Shown here: piece after piece, positions 6,260-13,640 of the stretch
Numbering within the stretch: the first letter of the stretch is position 1
How the letters are laid out: each line of letters begins with the position of its first letter
Source: Aalborgiella sp031424795
Lineage (GTDB): Bacteria > Pseudomonadota > Gammaproteobacteria > Burkholderiales > Burkholderiaceae_C
DNA: 17,191 nt
Reading direction: 5' to 3'
Assembly (NCBI GenBank): GCA_031424795.1
Contig: JANPIC010000020.1
Location: 1 to 17,191 of the forward strand
The notes under the pieces: generated by a model
What the model was told of the DNA's origin: nothing
What the model saw: the letters and a program-made list of their open reading frames with translations, nothing else
Database searches by the model: none
Position numbers and translations under genes: made by a program

Positions 6260-6273
6260 AATGAGAACCATTC
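6260..6273. promoter_or_regulatory. Fur-box-like site upstream of the six-cysteine secreted protein
   Basis: AATGAGAACCATTC matches 11 of 13 bases of the Fur core AATGATAATCATT. It also matches 12 of 14 bases of the AATAAGAACGATTC element shared by the receptor and bfd promoters in this window. It is about 145 bases before the start of the minus-strand secreted-protein gene. I could not place a convincing -35/-10 pair beside it. Confidence 0.5.
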
Positions 6274-6324
6274 ACGATCTGGATACTGAATGTAAAAACT
6301 CCCGCTAAAAGCAAAATGATTTAC

Positions 6325-6735
6325 TCAATTCTTCGGCTCAGTCACGAATCCAATTTTCCGAACACCTGCTTGTTGCGCCGCAGCCATCGCCGTGGCGACG
6401 CGTTCATAACGGACGGCTTTGTCGCCGCGAATGTGCAGCTCGGGCTGCGGGTTTTGCGTAGCTGCGGCTTTGAGTTGCAACAGCATGGCTTCTTCCGTCA
6501 CTTTGTTTTCATTCCAAAAGTAGTCGCCCGCTGCGTCTACCGACAGGCGAATCGTCTCGGGTTTGACGTCTTGCGGTACGTTGCTGGCGCGAGGTAGGTC
6601 AATGTTGACCGCGTGTTTCATCACGGGCACGGTGATGATGAAGATGATCAAGAGCACCAACATCACGTCCACCATGGGCGTCATGTTGATTTCGTTCATC
6701 ACTTCATCTGTGTCGTCTTGGGTTCCAAAAGCCAT
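6325..6735 (-). CDS. exbD: Biopolymer transport protein ExbD
   Basis: A 136-residue inner-membrane subunit of the ExbB-ExbD proton channel that energises TonB. It has a short cytoplasmic N-terminus (EINMTPMVD), one transmembrane helix about 21-42 carrying the proton-path aspartate (Asp23, within MVDVMLVLL), and a periplasmic domain with the ExbD/TolR pattern (IRLSVDAAGDYFW, then LHIRGDKAVRYERVATAMAAAQQAGV). AGGAG precedes the ATG at a good distance. It starts 14 bases after exbB and closes the iron-import operon. ExbD rather than TolR is inferred from the TonB and receptor genes alongside. Confidence 0.93.
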   Translation of the reverse strand: MAFGTQDDTDEVMNEINMTPMVDVMLVLLIIFIITVPVMKHAVNIDLPRASNVPQDVKPETIRLSVDAAGDYFWNENKVTEEAMLLQLKAAATQNPQPELHIRGDKAVRYERVATAMAAAQQAGVRKIGFVTEPKN

Positions 6736-6749
6736 GGTTTGCTCCTAAA

Positions 6750-7490
6750 TCAAGCTTTGTTCATGGCAACGACTTTGCCCGCTTTAGCGGCTACACCGCT
6801 GCTGCCAACACGAGCGCCTGTCACGAAGTAAGCGTGCAAGTCATGTGCAAAGCGATTTAGCTTCATCAAAATGCCTTTGTTGCCGCGCACCAGCGCGTTG
6901 TAGCCCAGCACGGCCGGAATGGCGACGGCCAAGCCCAGCGCGGTCATGATCAGGGATTCACCAATCGGGCCCGCCACTTTATCTATAGTGGCTTGACCAG
7001 CTGCACCTATGCTCAACAGCGCATGGTAAATACCCCAAACCGTGCCAAACAAACCGACAAATGGCGCGGTAGAGCCAACGGAAGCCAAAATCGCTAAGCC
7101 AGACTGCAGTTTGGCGGTAAATTCATCCAGCGTGTTGCGCAGGCTACGGGTGATCCAGTCGCTTTTGTCCAAACTGTCGTGCAGCTGGGCTTTGGCGGGT
7201 GTGCCATCCGTGTGCAAGATGTGGGCTGTGGCTTCGCGGCCTTCAAGCGCCAACTGGCGCAGTGGGTTTTCAGGCCCACCGCCCAATTGTGAAACGCCCT
7301 TGGAGAAGTCTTCACTGTGCCAAAAACCTTCGGCTTCGGCGGCTAAACGCTTGTATTTAAAAATATCCAGCGTCTTGATGATGATGACCATCCAAGATGC
7401 CAATGACATCGCCAACAGCAGCAAAGCCACCGTTTTGGTGACCAAATCACCCTGAGACCACACGTTCATCAAACCAAATTGCGAATTCAT
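6750..7490 (-). CDS. exbB: Biopolymer transport protein ExbB (MotA/TolQ/ExbB family)
   Basis: A 246-residue inner-membrane protein forming the pentameric channel around ExbD. The first transmembrane helix is about 16-38 (VALLLLAMSLASWMVIII), followed by a cytoplasmic region to about 125. Two further helices follow: LAILASVGSTAPFVGLFGTVWGI and the GPIGESLIMTALGLAVAIPAVL segment, the family's most conserved stretches. The threonine and serine positions lining the TolQ/ExbB pore are present by eye. GGAG stands before the ATG. The 63-base gap to tonB is very AT-rich but shows no hairpin, so it may hold a weak internal promoter. Confidence 0.93.
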   Translation of the reverse strand: MNSQFGLMNVWSQGDLVTKTVALLLLAMSLASWMVIIIKTLDIFKYKRLAAEAEGFWHSEDFSKGVSQLGGGPENPLRQLALEGREATAHILHTDGTPAKAQLHDSLDKSDWITRSLRNTLDEFTAKLQSGLAILASVGSTAPFVGLFGTVWGIYHALLSIGAAGQATIDKVAGPIGESLIMTALGLAVAIPAVLGYNALVRGNKGILMKLNRFAHDLHAYFVTGARVGSSGVAAKAGKVVAMNKA

Positions 7491-7553
7491 TTAACTTAAC
7501 TCCAAATATTCAAAAAATCAAACTACAAAAAAACCAAAACCATAAATAAATTA

Positions 7554-8270
7554 TTAAATCAAGCTAAAAGGAATGGGCACAACAAACCACATATCCTCAG
7601 CCACACCATCACGTTTACCGGGTACAAATTTCCATTTAGGCACTGTCGCAAGAGCAGATTGGTCTAATCGCTCAAAACCACTTGACTTGCTTAACTCCAC
7701 TTTTAACGGCAAGCCTTCAGCGCTGACAAGCACACGGATTCTTACTGTTCCCTCCTCACGCATGCGATTACTTTTATCGGGGTATGGCGGTTTGGGGTTG
7801 CTCAAATAAGCAGCATCACTAGAGGGCAAAACAATTTTGGGGGCAGCAGGCGGCGCTGGCGGCATAGGAGCTGCCACAGCTGCGACTGCCACGGTAGGCA
7901 CATACGGCGCTGGTGGTGCAATGGGCTGAACCGACGGTGCATTGGGCGTAGGCGTGGCGTCTGCCACGGCCAACAAAGTCGGGGCCACTTGCGTGACTTG
8001 CTTTGGCTTGCTGACCACTTGTTTGACCGGCTCAGGTGGTTTCGGAGGCGTTGGCGCAGTTTTAGGCGTCGGCAAATCAATCATCTGCGCCAAAACCTCA
8101 ACCGGCACGATGATCTCCACAGCCCGCATCAGCAAACCCGTTTGCAGCGCCCAAATCGCCAACGCGTGAAACAGCAGCACCGAGCCAGCAATGACAACAT
8201 TGCGGTTCGTTGCAAAAAAAGACGGTTTAGAGAGCGCTAAAGGCATAGCAGAAGACATGGAAGAAGACAT
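7554..8270 (-). CDS. tonB: Energy transducer TonB
   Basis: A periplasm-spanning transducer that passes proton-motive energy from ExbB-ExbD to the outer-membrane receptor. From the ATG at 8270 it is 238 residues: a short cytoplasmic N-terminus, one signal-anchor helix (VVIAGSVLLFHALAIWAL) with a histidine as in other TonB proteins, and a long Pro/Lys/Ala/Val-rich periplasmic spacer (PTPPKPPEPVKQ and onward). The C-terminal TonB domain begins near NPKPPYPDKSNRMREEGTVRIRVLV and ends WKFVPGKRDG and VVPIPFSL. An in-frame start at 8348 would overlap the preceding gene; 8270 is the first ATG after that gene's stop. No strong ribosome site was seen for any candidate start. The 14-base gap after the hydroxy-acid oxidase gene suggests co-transcription. 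Confidence 0.9.
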   Translation of the reverse strand: MSSSMSSAMPLALSKPSFFATNRNVVIAGSVLLFHALAIWALQTGLLMRAVEIIVPVEVLAQMIDLPTPKTAPTPPKPPEPVKQVVSKPKQVTQVAPTLLAVADATPTPNAPSVQPIAPPAPYVPTVAVAAVAAPMPPAPPAAPKIVLPSSDAAYLSNPKPPYPDKSNRMREEGTVRIRVLVSAEGLPLKVELSKSSGFERLDQSALATVPKWKFVPGKRDGVAEDMWFVVPIPFSLI

Positions 8271-8284
8271 CAAAAAGAGAACAG

Positions 8285-9454
8285 TTATAGTTTTGCGGGT
8301 TGATAAATGACTTCGGTGGTGACTTGCGACAAGGTGGAGCAGCCGCACAAAGCCATCGCCACTTCAAGCTCGTCACGCAGCAAACGCAGCACATGCGCCA
8401 CGCCCACCGCGCCGGCGTTGGCCAAGCCGTACACATAGGGTCGCCCCACCATCACCGCCGTGGCCCCTAAAGCAATGGCTTTGAGCACATCGGTACCACG
8501 GCGAATGCCGCCATCGACCAAAATAGGCAAATCACCGGCCAGTTTCTGTGCGATGCGTGGCAACACATCGGCTGTCGCCACTGCTGTGTCCAAGGTGCGG
8601 CCACCATGGTTAGACACCACAATGCCCGCCAGCCCCATGTCTGCAGCTTGGCGCGCATCGTCTTCGTGCAGGATGCCTTTGAGAATGATGGGCAGTCGGG
8701 TGATACTTTGCAGCCATGCAATGTCATCCCATGTTGGTGCCATTGTCAATAAACCGTCAAACAAAGCGCTTTGACCGGGTCGCAACGCAGCAGTTTGCTC
8801 GTCTTGCAGACCCGCAAGATTCACGGCGGATACGCCAAGGGGCAGCTTGAAATTCGCGCGTCGTTCACGGTCACGGTAACCTTGTGTGGGCGCATCAACG
8901 GTAACGACCAGCGCCTCATAACCCGCCGCTTCAGCGCGTAGCACCAAATCTTTGGTGAAACTACGGCCATACAGCATGTACAACTGAAACCACAGTGGGC
9001 CACGGGTGGCGTTGTTGCCAGCGCTCAACACCGCAGCAGCGACTGATTCCAACGAGGTGCTAGATTGGGTACTCAGCACCATCCCAGCCCCAAGTGCAGC
9101 CGCTGCATGGGCTGTGGCCAATTCACCATCTGGGTGCGCCATGCGCTGGTAAGCCACAGGTGCGAGAAAAATAGGGTGCGCCAGCGTTTTACCCAGCAAC
9201 TGGGTACGGGTATGCCCGCCAGCCAAGGGCTGCAGCACACGCGGCTGCAACTTCAATATTGACCATGCATAGCTGTTGGTATGCAGCGTTAGCTCATCGG
9301 CTGCTCCACCGTAAAAGTAAGTTTGTGCGTTGTCGTCCAGTACTTTGCGTGCATGGTTTTCATGGTCGGCCAAAGTCACCAAGCCTGCAGGAATGGCTGC
9401 GACCTTGGGGACGGCATCGACAGAACGCAGCGCTGTACTCAAGTTTGCCGTCAT
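8285..9454 (-). CDS. FMN-dependent alpha-hydroxy-acid oxidizing protein
   Basis: A 389-residue TIM-barrel flavoprotein of the glycolate oxidase/lactate dehydrogenase family, which oxidises an alpha-hydroxy acid to the alpha-keto acid. Residues equivalent to the known active site are present: the YFYGG tyrosines (46, 48), Tyr159 in WFQLYM, Lys259 in ILKG, and the base His283 with Arg286 in SNHGGRTLD. A phosphate-binding stretch (VDGGIRRGTDVLKAIALGA) binds FMN. The start at 9454 is chosen because its ATG shares one base with the stop of the preceding gene (TGATG), a sign of coupled translation; a GTG at 9469 would overlap further. Substrate cannot be decided: lactate, glycolate, mandelate and siderophore-type hydroxy acids are all possible. 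Its place between piuC and tonB in an iron operon is unusual. Confidence 0.88.
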   Translation of the reverse strand: MTANLSTALRSVDAVPKVAAIPAGLVTLADHENHARKVLDDNAQTYFYGGAADELTLHTNSYAWSILKLQPRVLQPLAGGHTRTQLLGKTLAHPIFLAPVAYQRMAHPDGELATAHAAAALGAGMVLSTQSSTSLESVAAAVLSAGNNATRGPLWFQLYMLYGRSFTKDLVLRAEAAGYEALVVTVDAPTQGYRDRERRANFKLPLGVSAVNLAGLQDEQTAALRPGQSALFDGLLTMAPTWDDIAWLQSITRLPIILKGILHEDDARQAADMGLAGIVVSNHGGRTLDTAVATADVLPRIAQKLAGDLPILVDGGIRRGTDVLKAIALGATAVMVGRPYVYGLANAGAVGVAHVLRLLRDELEVAMALCGCSTLSQVTTEVIYQPAKL

Positions 9455-10149
9455 CACGAATCCGCCCACTGCCGCAGCAGGTTATGGTAAGTGCCTGTCA
9501 ACGCTACCGCCTCATCCGTTTCGCCGTGTTTAGCACGCAGGGCTTGGATGGTGTTGTCTAAGTCGATGAGCAGGTTGCGCTGTTCATCGCTGCGAACCAT
9601 ACTTTCTATCCAGAAAAAGCAAGCCAAACGTGTGCCACGTGTGACGGGCGTCACCTGATGAACGCTAGTACTAGGATACAAAATCATGTCGCCTGCAACA
9701 AGCTTGATGCGTTGCTCGCCCGTGCTGTCATGCACCACCAACTCACCACCCTCGTAGCTGTCAGGGGCTGACAAAAACAAGGTGGCGGATATGTCGGTGC
9801 GCACGCGCTGTCCTGTATCTGGCGCGAAGCGGATGGCGTTATCCACATGCCGCCCGTAAAACATGGGCTCGGCATTGTCGGACTGGCCATAGCGGTTAAA
9901 GCGAGGGGTGAACAATTTTTTAGGCAGCGAAGCTGCAAAAAACAGCGGGTGTCTATCCAAGGCTTTGAGCACTAGGGTGCGCAAAGCTTTGGCCGCATCA
10001 CAGTCATGCGGCAGTTGGGTATTGTTTTTAACCAGTGCGGCTTGCGTGCCCGCACTGGCTCGGCCATCACTCCAAGGGGCATCAGCAAGCAAGTCTTGTG
10101 CATGACGCACTTCTGCGAGACTCAAGACTTGTTTGATGTGTTGAAGCAT
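9454..10149 (-). CDS. piuC: PiuC/YbiX-family Fe(II)/2-oxoglutarate dioxygenase (PKHD-type hydroxylase)
   Basis: A 231-residue non-haem iron oxygenase commonly found next to catecholate-siderophore receptors. The facial triad is visible: His101 and Asp103 in GRHVDNAI and His164 in TSVHQVTPV, with Arg174 (GTRLACFFW) as the 2-oxoglutarate ligand. Family signatures FNRYGQ and GGELVVHD are present, and the C-terminal helical tail (LLIDLDNTIQALRAKHG) is complete, so length is normal. GGAG lies about 9 bases before the ATG. It follows the receptor gene by 29 bases. The true substrate of this family is not settled; a role in siderophore use or iron-stress adaptation is inferred from context. Confidence 0.9.
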   Translation of the reverse strand: MLQHIKQVLSLAEVRHAQDLLADAPWSDGRASAGTQAALVKNNTQLPHDCDAAKALRTLVLKALDRHPLFFAASLPKKLFTPRFNRYGQSDNAEPMFYGRHVDNAIRFAPDTGQRVRTDISATLFLSAPDSYEGGELVVHDSTGEQRIKLVAGDMILYPSTSVHQVTPVTRGTRLACFFWIESMVRSDEQRNLLIDLDNTIQALRAKHGETDEAVALTGTYHNLLRQWADS

Positions 10150-10178
10150 AGCCGAATTCTCCGTTAACTGGAAGGTGA

Positions 10179-12464
10179 TTAAAACTTCACAGATGCAGTC
10201 AACGCATACACACGGCCCGCACCTGGAATGTAATGTCCAGTATAAAGCGCGTCAGCGTAGAGCTTGTTCGTCACGTTGCTGACGTTAGCCTTCAAGGTGA
10301 ATTTTTCAAACGCGTATTCAACCATCAAATCTGCCGTCACAAAGCTAGGCGCTGCCCAGCCTGGGTTGCGGTTTGGCGTCTGCTCACTACGGAAGTTCAA
10401 ACCACCGCCAATGCGGAATTGTGGCGTGATTTGGTACGTCGTCCACACCGTGCCGCTGTGCTTAGGCGTGAGCGATGAACGCGCACCAGCCCCTTCACCC
10501 ACACCGTTGATGGAAGTCGATCCCGGCGCGCCGATGTCGATTTTAGCAATCGGCGTGAAAGCGTAAGAGCCGTAGACTTCCCACTCTTTGGTCAACTTAC
10601 CGGTCACGTCAATTTCAAAACCGGCAGCGTGGCGCTTGCCAGAGAGCAAGTTTTGTGTTGCAGCGGAATCAGGGTCACGGTTACGTTCGTTGTTTTTGAC
10701 CGCGTAGAACAAAGCTAGACGCGTGGTGAAGCGCTTGTCTTCAGTGTCAATTTTTGCACCGATTTCGTAGTTCACACTGCCTTCAGGGCCAGTCTTAGCG
10801 GTTTGGTTGTCATACTGATAAGTATCACCAGAGGTGTTGAACGAGGTGCCGTAAGACGCATGGAACGACGTTGTGCTTGATGGCTGATACAACACACCCA
10901 AACGTTTGCTCAGCAATGTATCTGAGCGCTCGTTGTACGCTGCAGCCGTTGCTGTTGCAGCAGCTGCGGTGTATTTGCCTTTGAAATTATCCAAACGCAA
11001 GCCGCCCAACACTTTCAACTCTGGCGTGAGCTGCACCATGTCTTGAGCGTAAATGCCCAAGGCCGTAGCGTCAAAGGTACGTCCAACGCTTAAAACACGC
11101 AAGTTTTCATTCACACCCACGCCGTTACTAGGCGTGCCAACAGTCGTATTGGCTTTGACCAAGGTGCCTGTGGCGTTGTAATTCGCAAACTTTTCGTGGG
11201 CGTAGTCGATACCCGTCAACACTTCATGCTTGACACCTAATGCATCAAACTTTTTGCTGTAATCGCTTTGCACATACGTGGTTTGCATGTCTTGGATTTT
11301 GTTGTTGGTGCCACGGCACAACACGGTGCGGTCATCCAAAACGCCGAACACCGCCGTTTGACGCGTGGTTGTGGAGCCAGTCACAAACGGTGTTTGGCAG
11401 CTTATGCCGTCTTTGTTGGTTGGCTGGCGGCGTACCGCACTAGCGCGTTGATCACGGTCGTACGAGCCTTGGCGTGCGCTGGTTTTCAGTTCGCCACCAT
11501 CGTCAAAACGGTGTGTATGGGTCAGGGTCGCAGCTTTTGCACCACCCTTGTTGTAGTCGCTCGCCATGCCGTAGTATGCATTGGGATCGACATTGGTCAT
11601 CAAACCGACATTGCTGGTTTCGTTGCCATTGGCACGAATCCAAGGCAAGCCATAGTTCATGCCATTGTTGTTGTCCAAATAGTACAAGCTGGCTGAAAAC
11701 TCGTCTTTTGTGCCAATGCCCAAACGGTAAGTTGCAGCCACGCCCTTTTTGTCAATGCTGCTGCCAGAGCCATTGCTGTCTGCTTTGGTCGCCATCGCGG
11801 TGATGCGCAAGCCTGCGTTTTCACCGGTTTGGATATTGAAATCGCCCACGGCGCGTTTGTAGCCATGGCTACCCACCGTCACATCGACAGAGCTTTCGTC
11901 CATCGCACGCGCTGGCTTACTCACTTGGTTCACCGCGCCGCCTGTGGAGCCACGGCCAAAGAGCATGGAAGCTGATCCGCGCAAAAGCTCGATGCGGTCG
12001 TTGTTAAACGTGTCGCGGTCATAAAACGCTGGGTCGCGCATGCCGTCTACAAAGATGTCACCTGTCGCAGCCAATGAAAAACCGCGCAAACGTATGTCTT
12101 CCTCGCCGCCCTCTGCCGCCAAGAAAGAAATGCCCGCCGTATTGTGCAGCGCTTCTTTCAAGGTATCCAAATTACGGTCATCAATTAACTTTTCTGTCAC
12201 CACAGTGATGGACTGCGGAATATCACGCAAGGCTTGTTTGCCTTTGCCGATGCCAGTTTCAGTGGCACGAACAGAGTCTTTACCTTCTGGGGCAATGGCT
12301 TTTTCAATCACCAAGACGGGAGCCAGCGTTTTCTCAGCCGTGGCTGTTGCAGCTGCTGTTTGAGCCCAAACTGATGTACTCACTGAGAGCACTACCGCGG
12401 CAACTGGCAGCAAGACAAATTGTTGCGCAGTACGCTGACGTAAGCGATTAGGTAAATTAGCCAA
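10179..12464 (-). CDS. TonB-dependent siderophore receptor, Fiu-like
   Basis: An outer-membrane ferric-siderophore receptor of about 761 residues. It has a signal peptide (basic NRLRQR, hydrophobic VLLPVAAVVLSVS, cut after VWAQ), then a probable TonB box (APVLVI). A plug domain follows, with DIPQSITVVT, IRLRGFS, DIFVDGMRDPAFYDRDTFN and the ELLRGSASMLFGRGSTGGAVNQVSK signature, and then a 22-strand-type barrel ending in aromatic Phe (ALTASVKF). The SDTLLSKRLGVLYQP and GSVNYEIGAKID segments are typical of siderophore receptors. The start is taken as the TTG at 12464 because a perfect GGAGG (12470-12474) lies 5 bases upstream; the ATG at 12476 overlaps that site and has none of its own. A Fiu-like catecholate specificity is suggested by the adjacent piuC but is inferred. 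It heads the import operon and has a Fur-box promoter. Confidence 0.92.
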   Translation of the reverse strand: MANLPNRLRQRTAQQFVLLPVAAVVLSVSTSVWAQTAAATATAEKTLAPVLVIEKAIAPEGKDSVRATETGIGKGKQALRDIPQSITVVTEKLIDDRNLDTLKEALHNTAGISFLAAEGGEEDIRLRGFSLAATGDIFVDGMRDPAFYDRDTFNNDRIELLRGSASMLFGRGSTGGAVNQVSKPARAMDESSVDVTVGSHGYKRAVGDFNIQTGENAGLRITAMATKADSNGSGSSIDKKGVAATYRLGIGTKDEFSASLYYLDNNNGMNYGLPWIRANGNETSNVGLMTNVDPNAYYGMASDYNKGGAKAATLTHTHRFDDGGELKTSARQGSYDRDQRASAVRRQPTNKDGISCQTPFVTGSTTTRQTAVFGVLDDRTVLCRGTNNKIQDMQTTYVQSDYSKKFDALGVKHEVLTGIDYAHEKFANYNATGTLVKANTTVGTPSNGVGVNENLRVLSVGRTFDATALGIYAQDMVQLTPELKVLGGLRLDNFKGKYTAAAATATAAAYNERSDTLLSKRLGVLYQPSSTTSFHASYGTSFNTSGDTYQYDNQTAKTGPEGSVNYEIGAKIDTEDKRFTTRLALFYAVKNNERNRDPDSAATQNLLSGKRHAAGFEIDVTGKLTKEWEVYGSYAFTPIAKIDIGAPGSTSINGVGEGAGARSSLTPKHSGTVWTTYQITPQFRIGGGLNFRSEQTPNRNPGWAAPSFVTADLMVEYAFEKFTLKANVSNVTNKLYADALYTGHYIPGAGRVYALTASVKF

Positions 12465-12517
12465 GAGAACCTCCATTTAAGTTGCAAAAAAGACACAAGT
12501 AAAGTTATTGTGTCTGA

Positions 12518-12546
12518 ATTGTAATGCAAATAAGAACGATTCTCAA
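12518..12546 (-). promoter_or_regulatory. Sigma70 promoter of the receptor operon
   Basis: On the minus strand, TTGAGA (12546-12541, 5 of 6) and TACAAT (12523-12518, 5 of 6) are separated by 17 bases. The predicted start of transcription is near 12511, leaving a leader of about 45 bases before the TTG start. The spacer is filled by a Fur-box-like element. Confidence 0.65.
12526..12544. promoter_or_regulatory. Fur-box-like operator of the receptor operon
   Basis: GCAAATAAGAACGATTCTC matches the 19-bp Fur consensus at 12 of 19 positions and lies between -35 and -10, the usual place for repression. Its core AATAAGAACGATTC (12529-12542) recurs exactly, in inverse orientation, in the bfd promoter. 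Confidence 0.7.
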
Positions 12547-12605
12547 TTAGATTTACATTTTATTCAAATTATTTAGTCAAGATCAGCGTGCCGAGCTTTG
12601 TAGAA

Positions 12606-12689
12606 TCATTTGCGACACACCCACCAAGCGGACGCTACGACAGCCACTAGACACAAGATAAAAGCGAAAATGGCGGAGATATCTCCCAT
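12606..12689 (-). CDS. Candidate 27-residue single-helix membrane peptide
   Basis: Between bfd and the receptor gene, an ATG at 12689 opens a 27-codon frame ending in TGA at 12606. The peptide starts MGDISAIFAF, continues as one hydrophobic stretch with two tryptophans and ends CRK, a plausible membrane peptide with a basic C-terminal end. There is no clear Shine-Dalgarno sequence and an in-frame TAA lies a few codons upstream. Such a short frame can arise by chance; only its hydrophobic pattern and its place in an otherwise empty 247-base gap favour it. Confidence 0.3.
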   Translation of the reverse strand: MGDISAIFAFILCLVAVVASAWWVCRK

Positions 12690-12723
12690 GGCGCTGATGG
12701 ATGAAGATTATTTTGCGTGCTGC

Positions 12724-12960
12724 CTAAGCAGCTGTTAAAGGCGCACAAGTCATGCCAGAAGACTTTGCACACTCTTGACGCAAATGCGCAATTTTCCCTT
12801 TGGCACTGCATTGCGCTACCACATCACGCGCACATCCCTCGCATTTGCCACACTGCGTGGACAAGCCAGTTTCAAACTGAATATCGTCAAAACTCATGCC
12901 AGCATTTGCGTGCTTGGAGATTTCACGGTCAGATATGTGGTGACAGATGCAGACAATCAT
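12724..12960 (-). CDS. bfd: Bacterioferritin-associated ferredoxin
   Basis: A 78-residue BFD-like [2Fe-2S] protein that passes electrons to bacterioferritin so stored Fe(III) can be released as Fe(II). The cluster ligands stand as Cys4 and Cys6 (VCICHHISD) and Cys37 and Cys40 (QCGKC), with an extra Cys43 directly after. The helical GMSFDDIQFETGLSTQCGKC segment is the family signature. The C-terminal tail (from about residue 55) is longer than strictly needed and holds two more cysteines. No good ribosome site precedes the ATG. It has its own strong-looking promoter with a Fur-box-like element, and bfr lies just upstream on the same strand. Confidence 0.92.
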   Translation of the reverse strand: MIVCICHHISDREISKHANAGMSFDDIQFETGLSTQCGKCEGCARDVVAQCSAKGKIAHLRQECAKSSGMTCAPLTAA

Positions 12961-13010
12961 GATTAAGGCGGGTTAGAGGTTTATGGACATTTATGCTCAG
13001 ATAGATTTGC

Positions 13011-13040
13011 ATTGTAAATGCGAATCGTTCTTATTGTCAA
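13011..13040 (-). promoter_or_regulatory. Sigma70 promoter of bfd
   Basis: On the minus strand, a perfect TTGACA (13040-13035) and TACAAT (13016-13011, 5 of 6) are 18 bases apart, placing the transcript start near 13004 and giving a leader of about 45 bases. The -10 hexamer is identical to that of the receptor promoter. Confidence 0.7.
13020..13038. promoter_or_regulatory. Fur-box-like operator of bfd
   Basis: On the minus strand the site reads GACAATAAGAACGATTCGC. Its AATAAGAACGATTC core equals that of the receptor-operon site, and it covers the space between -35 and -10. Just downstream, GCATTTACAATGC adds a small dyad over the -10. Iron-dependent repression of bfd is known in other bacteria and is inferred here. 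Confidence 0.7.
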
Positions 13041-13163
13041 CAACCATTTACCTTGCATGAATTAGGCATCTATGTTTATGTAATTCCCGCCTTGCGCCTT
13101 ACAGCTTCTTTTCGCAAGCTTTGCTGCCCAGCCAGCAAGCCTTATCGCTTACATTTACCCGAA

Positions 13164-13640
13164 TTAGCCAAGTTCACCAACCTGGCTTTGCAGGTAGTTT
13201 TGCAGTCCAACTTTTGCTAACAAGTCGATTTGGGTCTCTAAAAAGTCAATGTGCTCTTCCGTGTCGTCCAAAATACCTTGTAGCAAATCGCGTGAAACAT
13301 AGTCCCGTACGCTTTCGCAGTGCGCAATGCCCGCTTTGATGGTTGCTTGCGCGCCCACTTCCGCGCCTAAGTCGCAGGCCAAGGCTTCTGGCACATCTTC
13401 GCCGATAGATAATTTACCCAAATCTTGCAAGTTTGGCAGGCCATCAAGCATGAAAATGCGGTCCATGAGCATGTCAGCATGCTTCATTTCACCAATAGAT
13501 TCTTCGTATTCCTTTTTCGCCAGCTTGGTGAATCCCCAGTGTTTGTACATGCGGTAGTGCAAAAAATACTGGTTGATTGCAGTCAGCTCGTTTTTAAGCT
13601 GCGCCTGCAGGTGAGAGATAACTTGTGCGTCGCCTTTCAT
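13164..13640 (-). CDS. bfr: Bacterioferritin
   Basis: A 158-residue haem-containing ferritin subunit (24-mer iron store). It keeps the haem-ligand Met52 (EMKHAD) and ferroxidase ligands Glu18, Glu51, His54, Glu94 and His130 in E. coli Bfr numbering, with no gaps needed in the alignment. The position of Glu127 is Thr here: the segment reads DTEEH (126-130) where E. coli has DEEGH. Glu128 may take over, or this may be a lineage trait. The Bfr end LQNYLQSQ is present, so the protein is full length. AGGAGA precedes the ATG. A weak promoter candidate (TTGCTG, 17 bases, GACAAT) lies about 70 bases upstream; no Fur box was seen there. bfd follows on the same strand with its own promoter. Confidence 0.94.
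   Translation of the reverse strand: MKGDAQVISHLQAQLKNELTAINQYFLHYRMYKHWGFTKLAKKEYEESIGEMKHADMLMDRIFMLDGLPNLQDLGKLSIGEDVPEALACDLGAEVGAQATIKAGIAHCESVRDYVSRDLLQGILDDTEEHIDFLETQIDLLAKVGLQNYLQSQVGELG

Noticed and set aside
8271..8348. Longer TonB start at 8348
   Set aside because: It would overlap the end of the hydroxy-acid oxidase gene by over 60 bases and add residues without similarity to TonB N-termini.
12719..12732. GCTGC-CTAA-GCAGC hairpin at the end of bfd as a terminator
   Set aside because: The stem is only 5 bp, overlaps the stop codon region, and no U-run follows on the minus strand.
13118..13145. Hairpin with TGCTG/CAGCA arms after bfr as a terminator
   Set aside because: The stem is short and bulged and is not followed by a U-run in the direction of bfr transcription.
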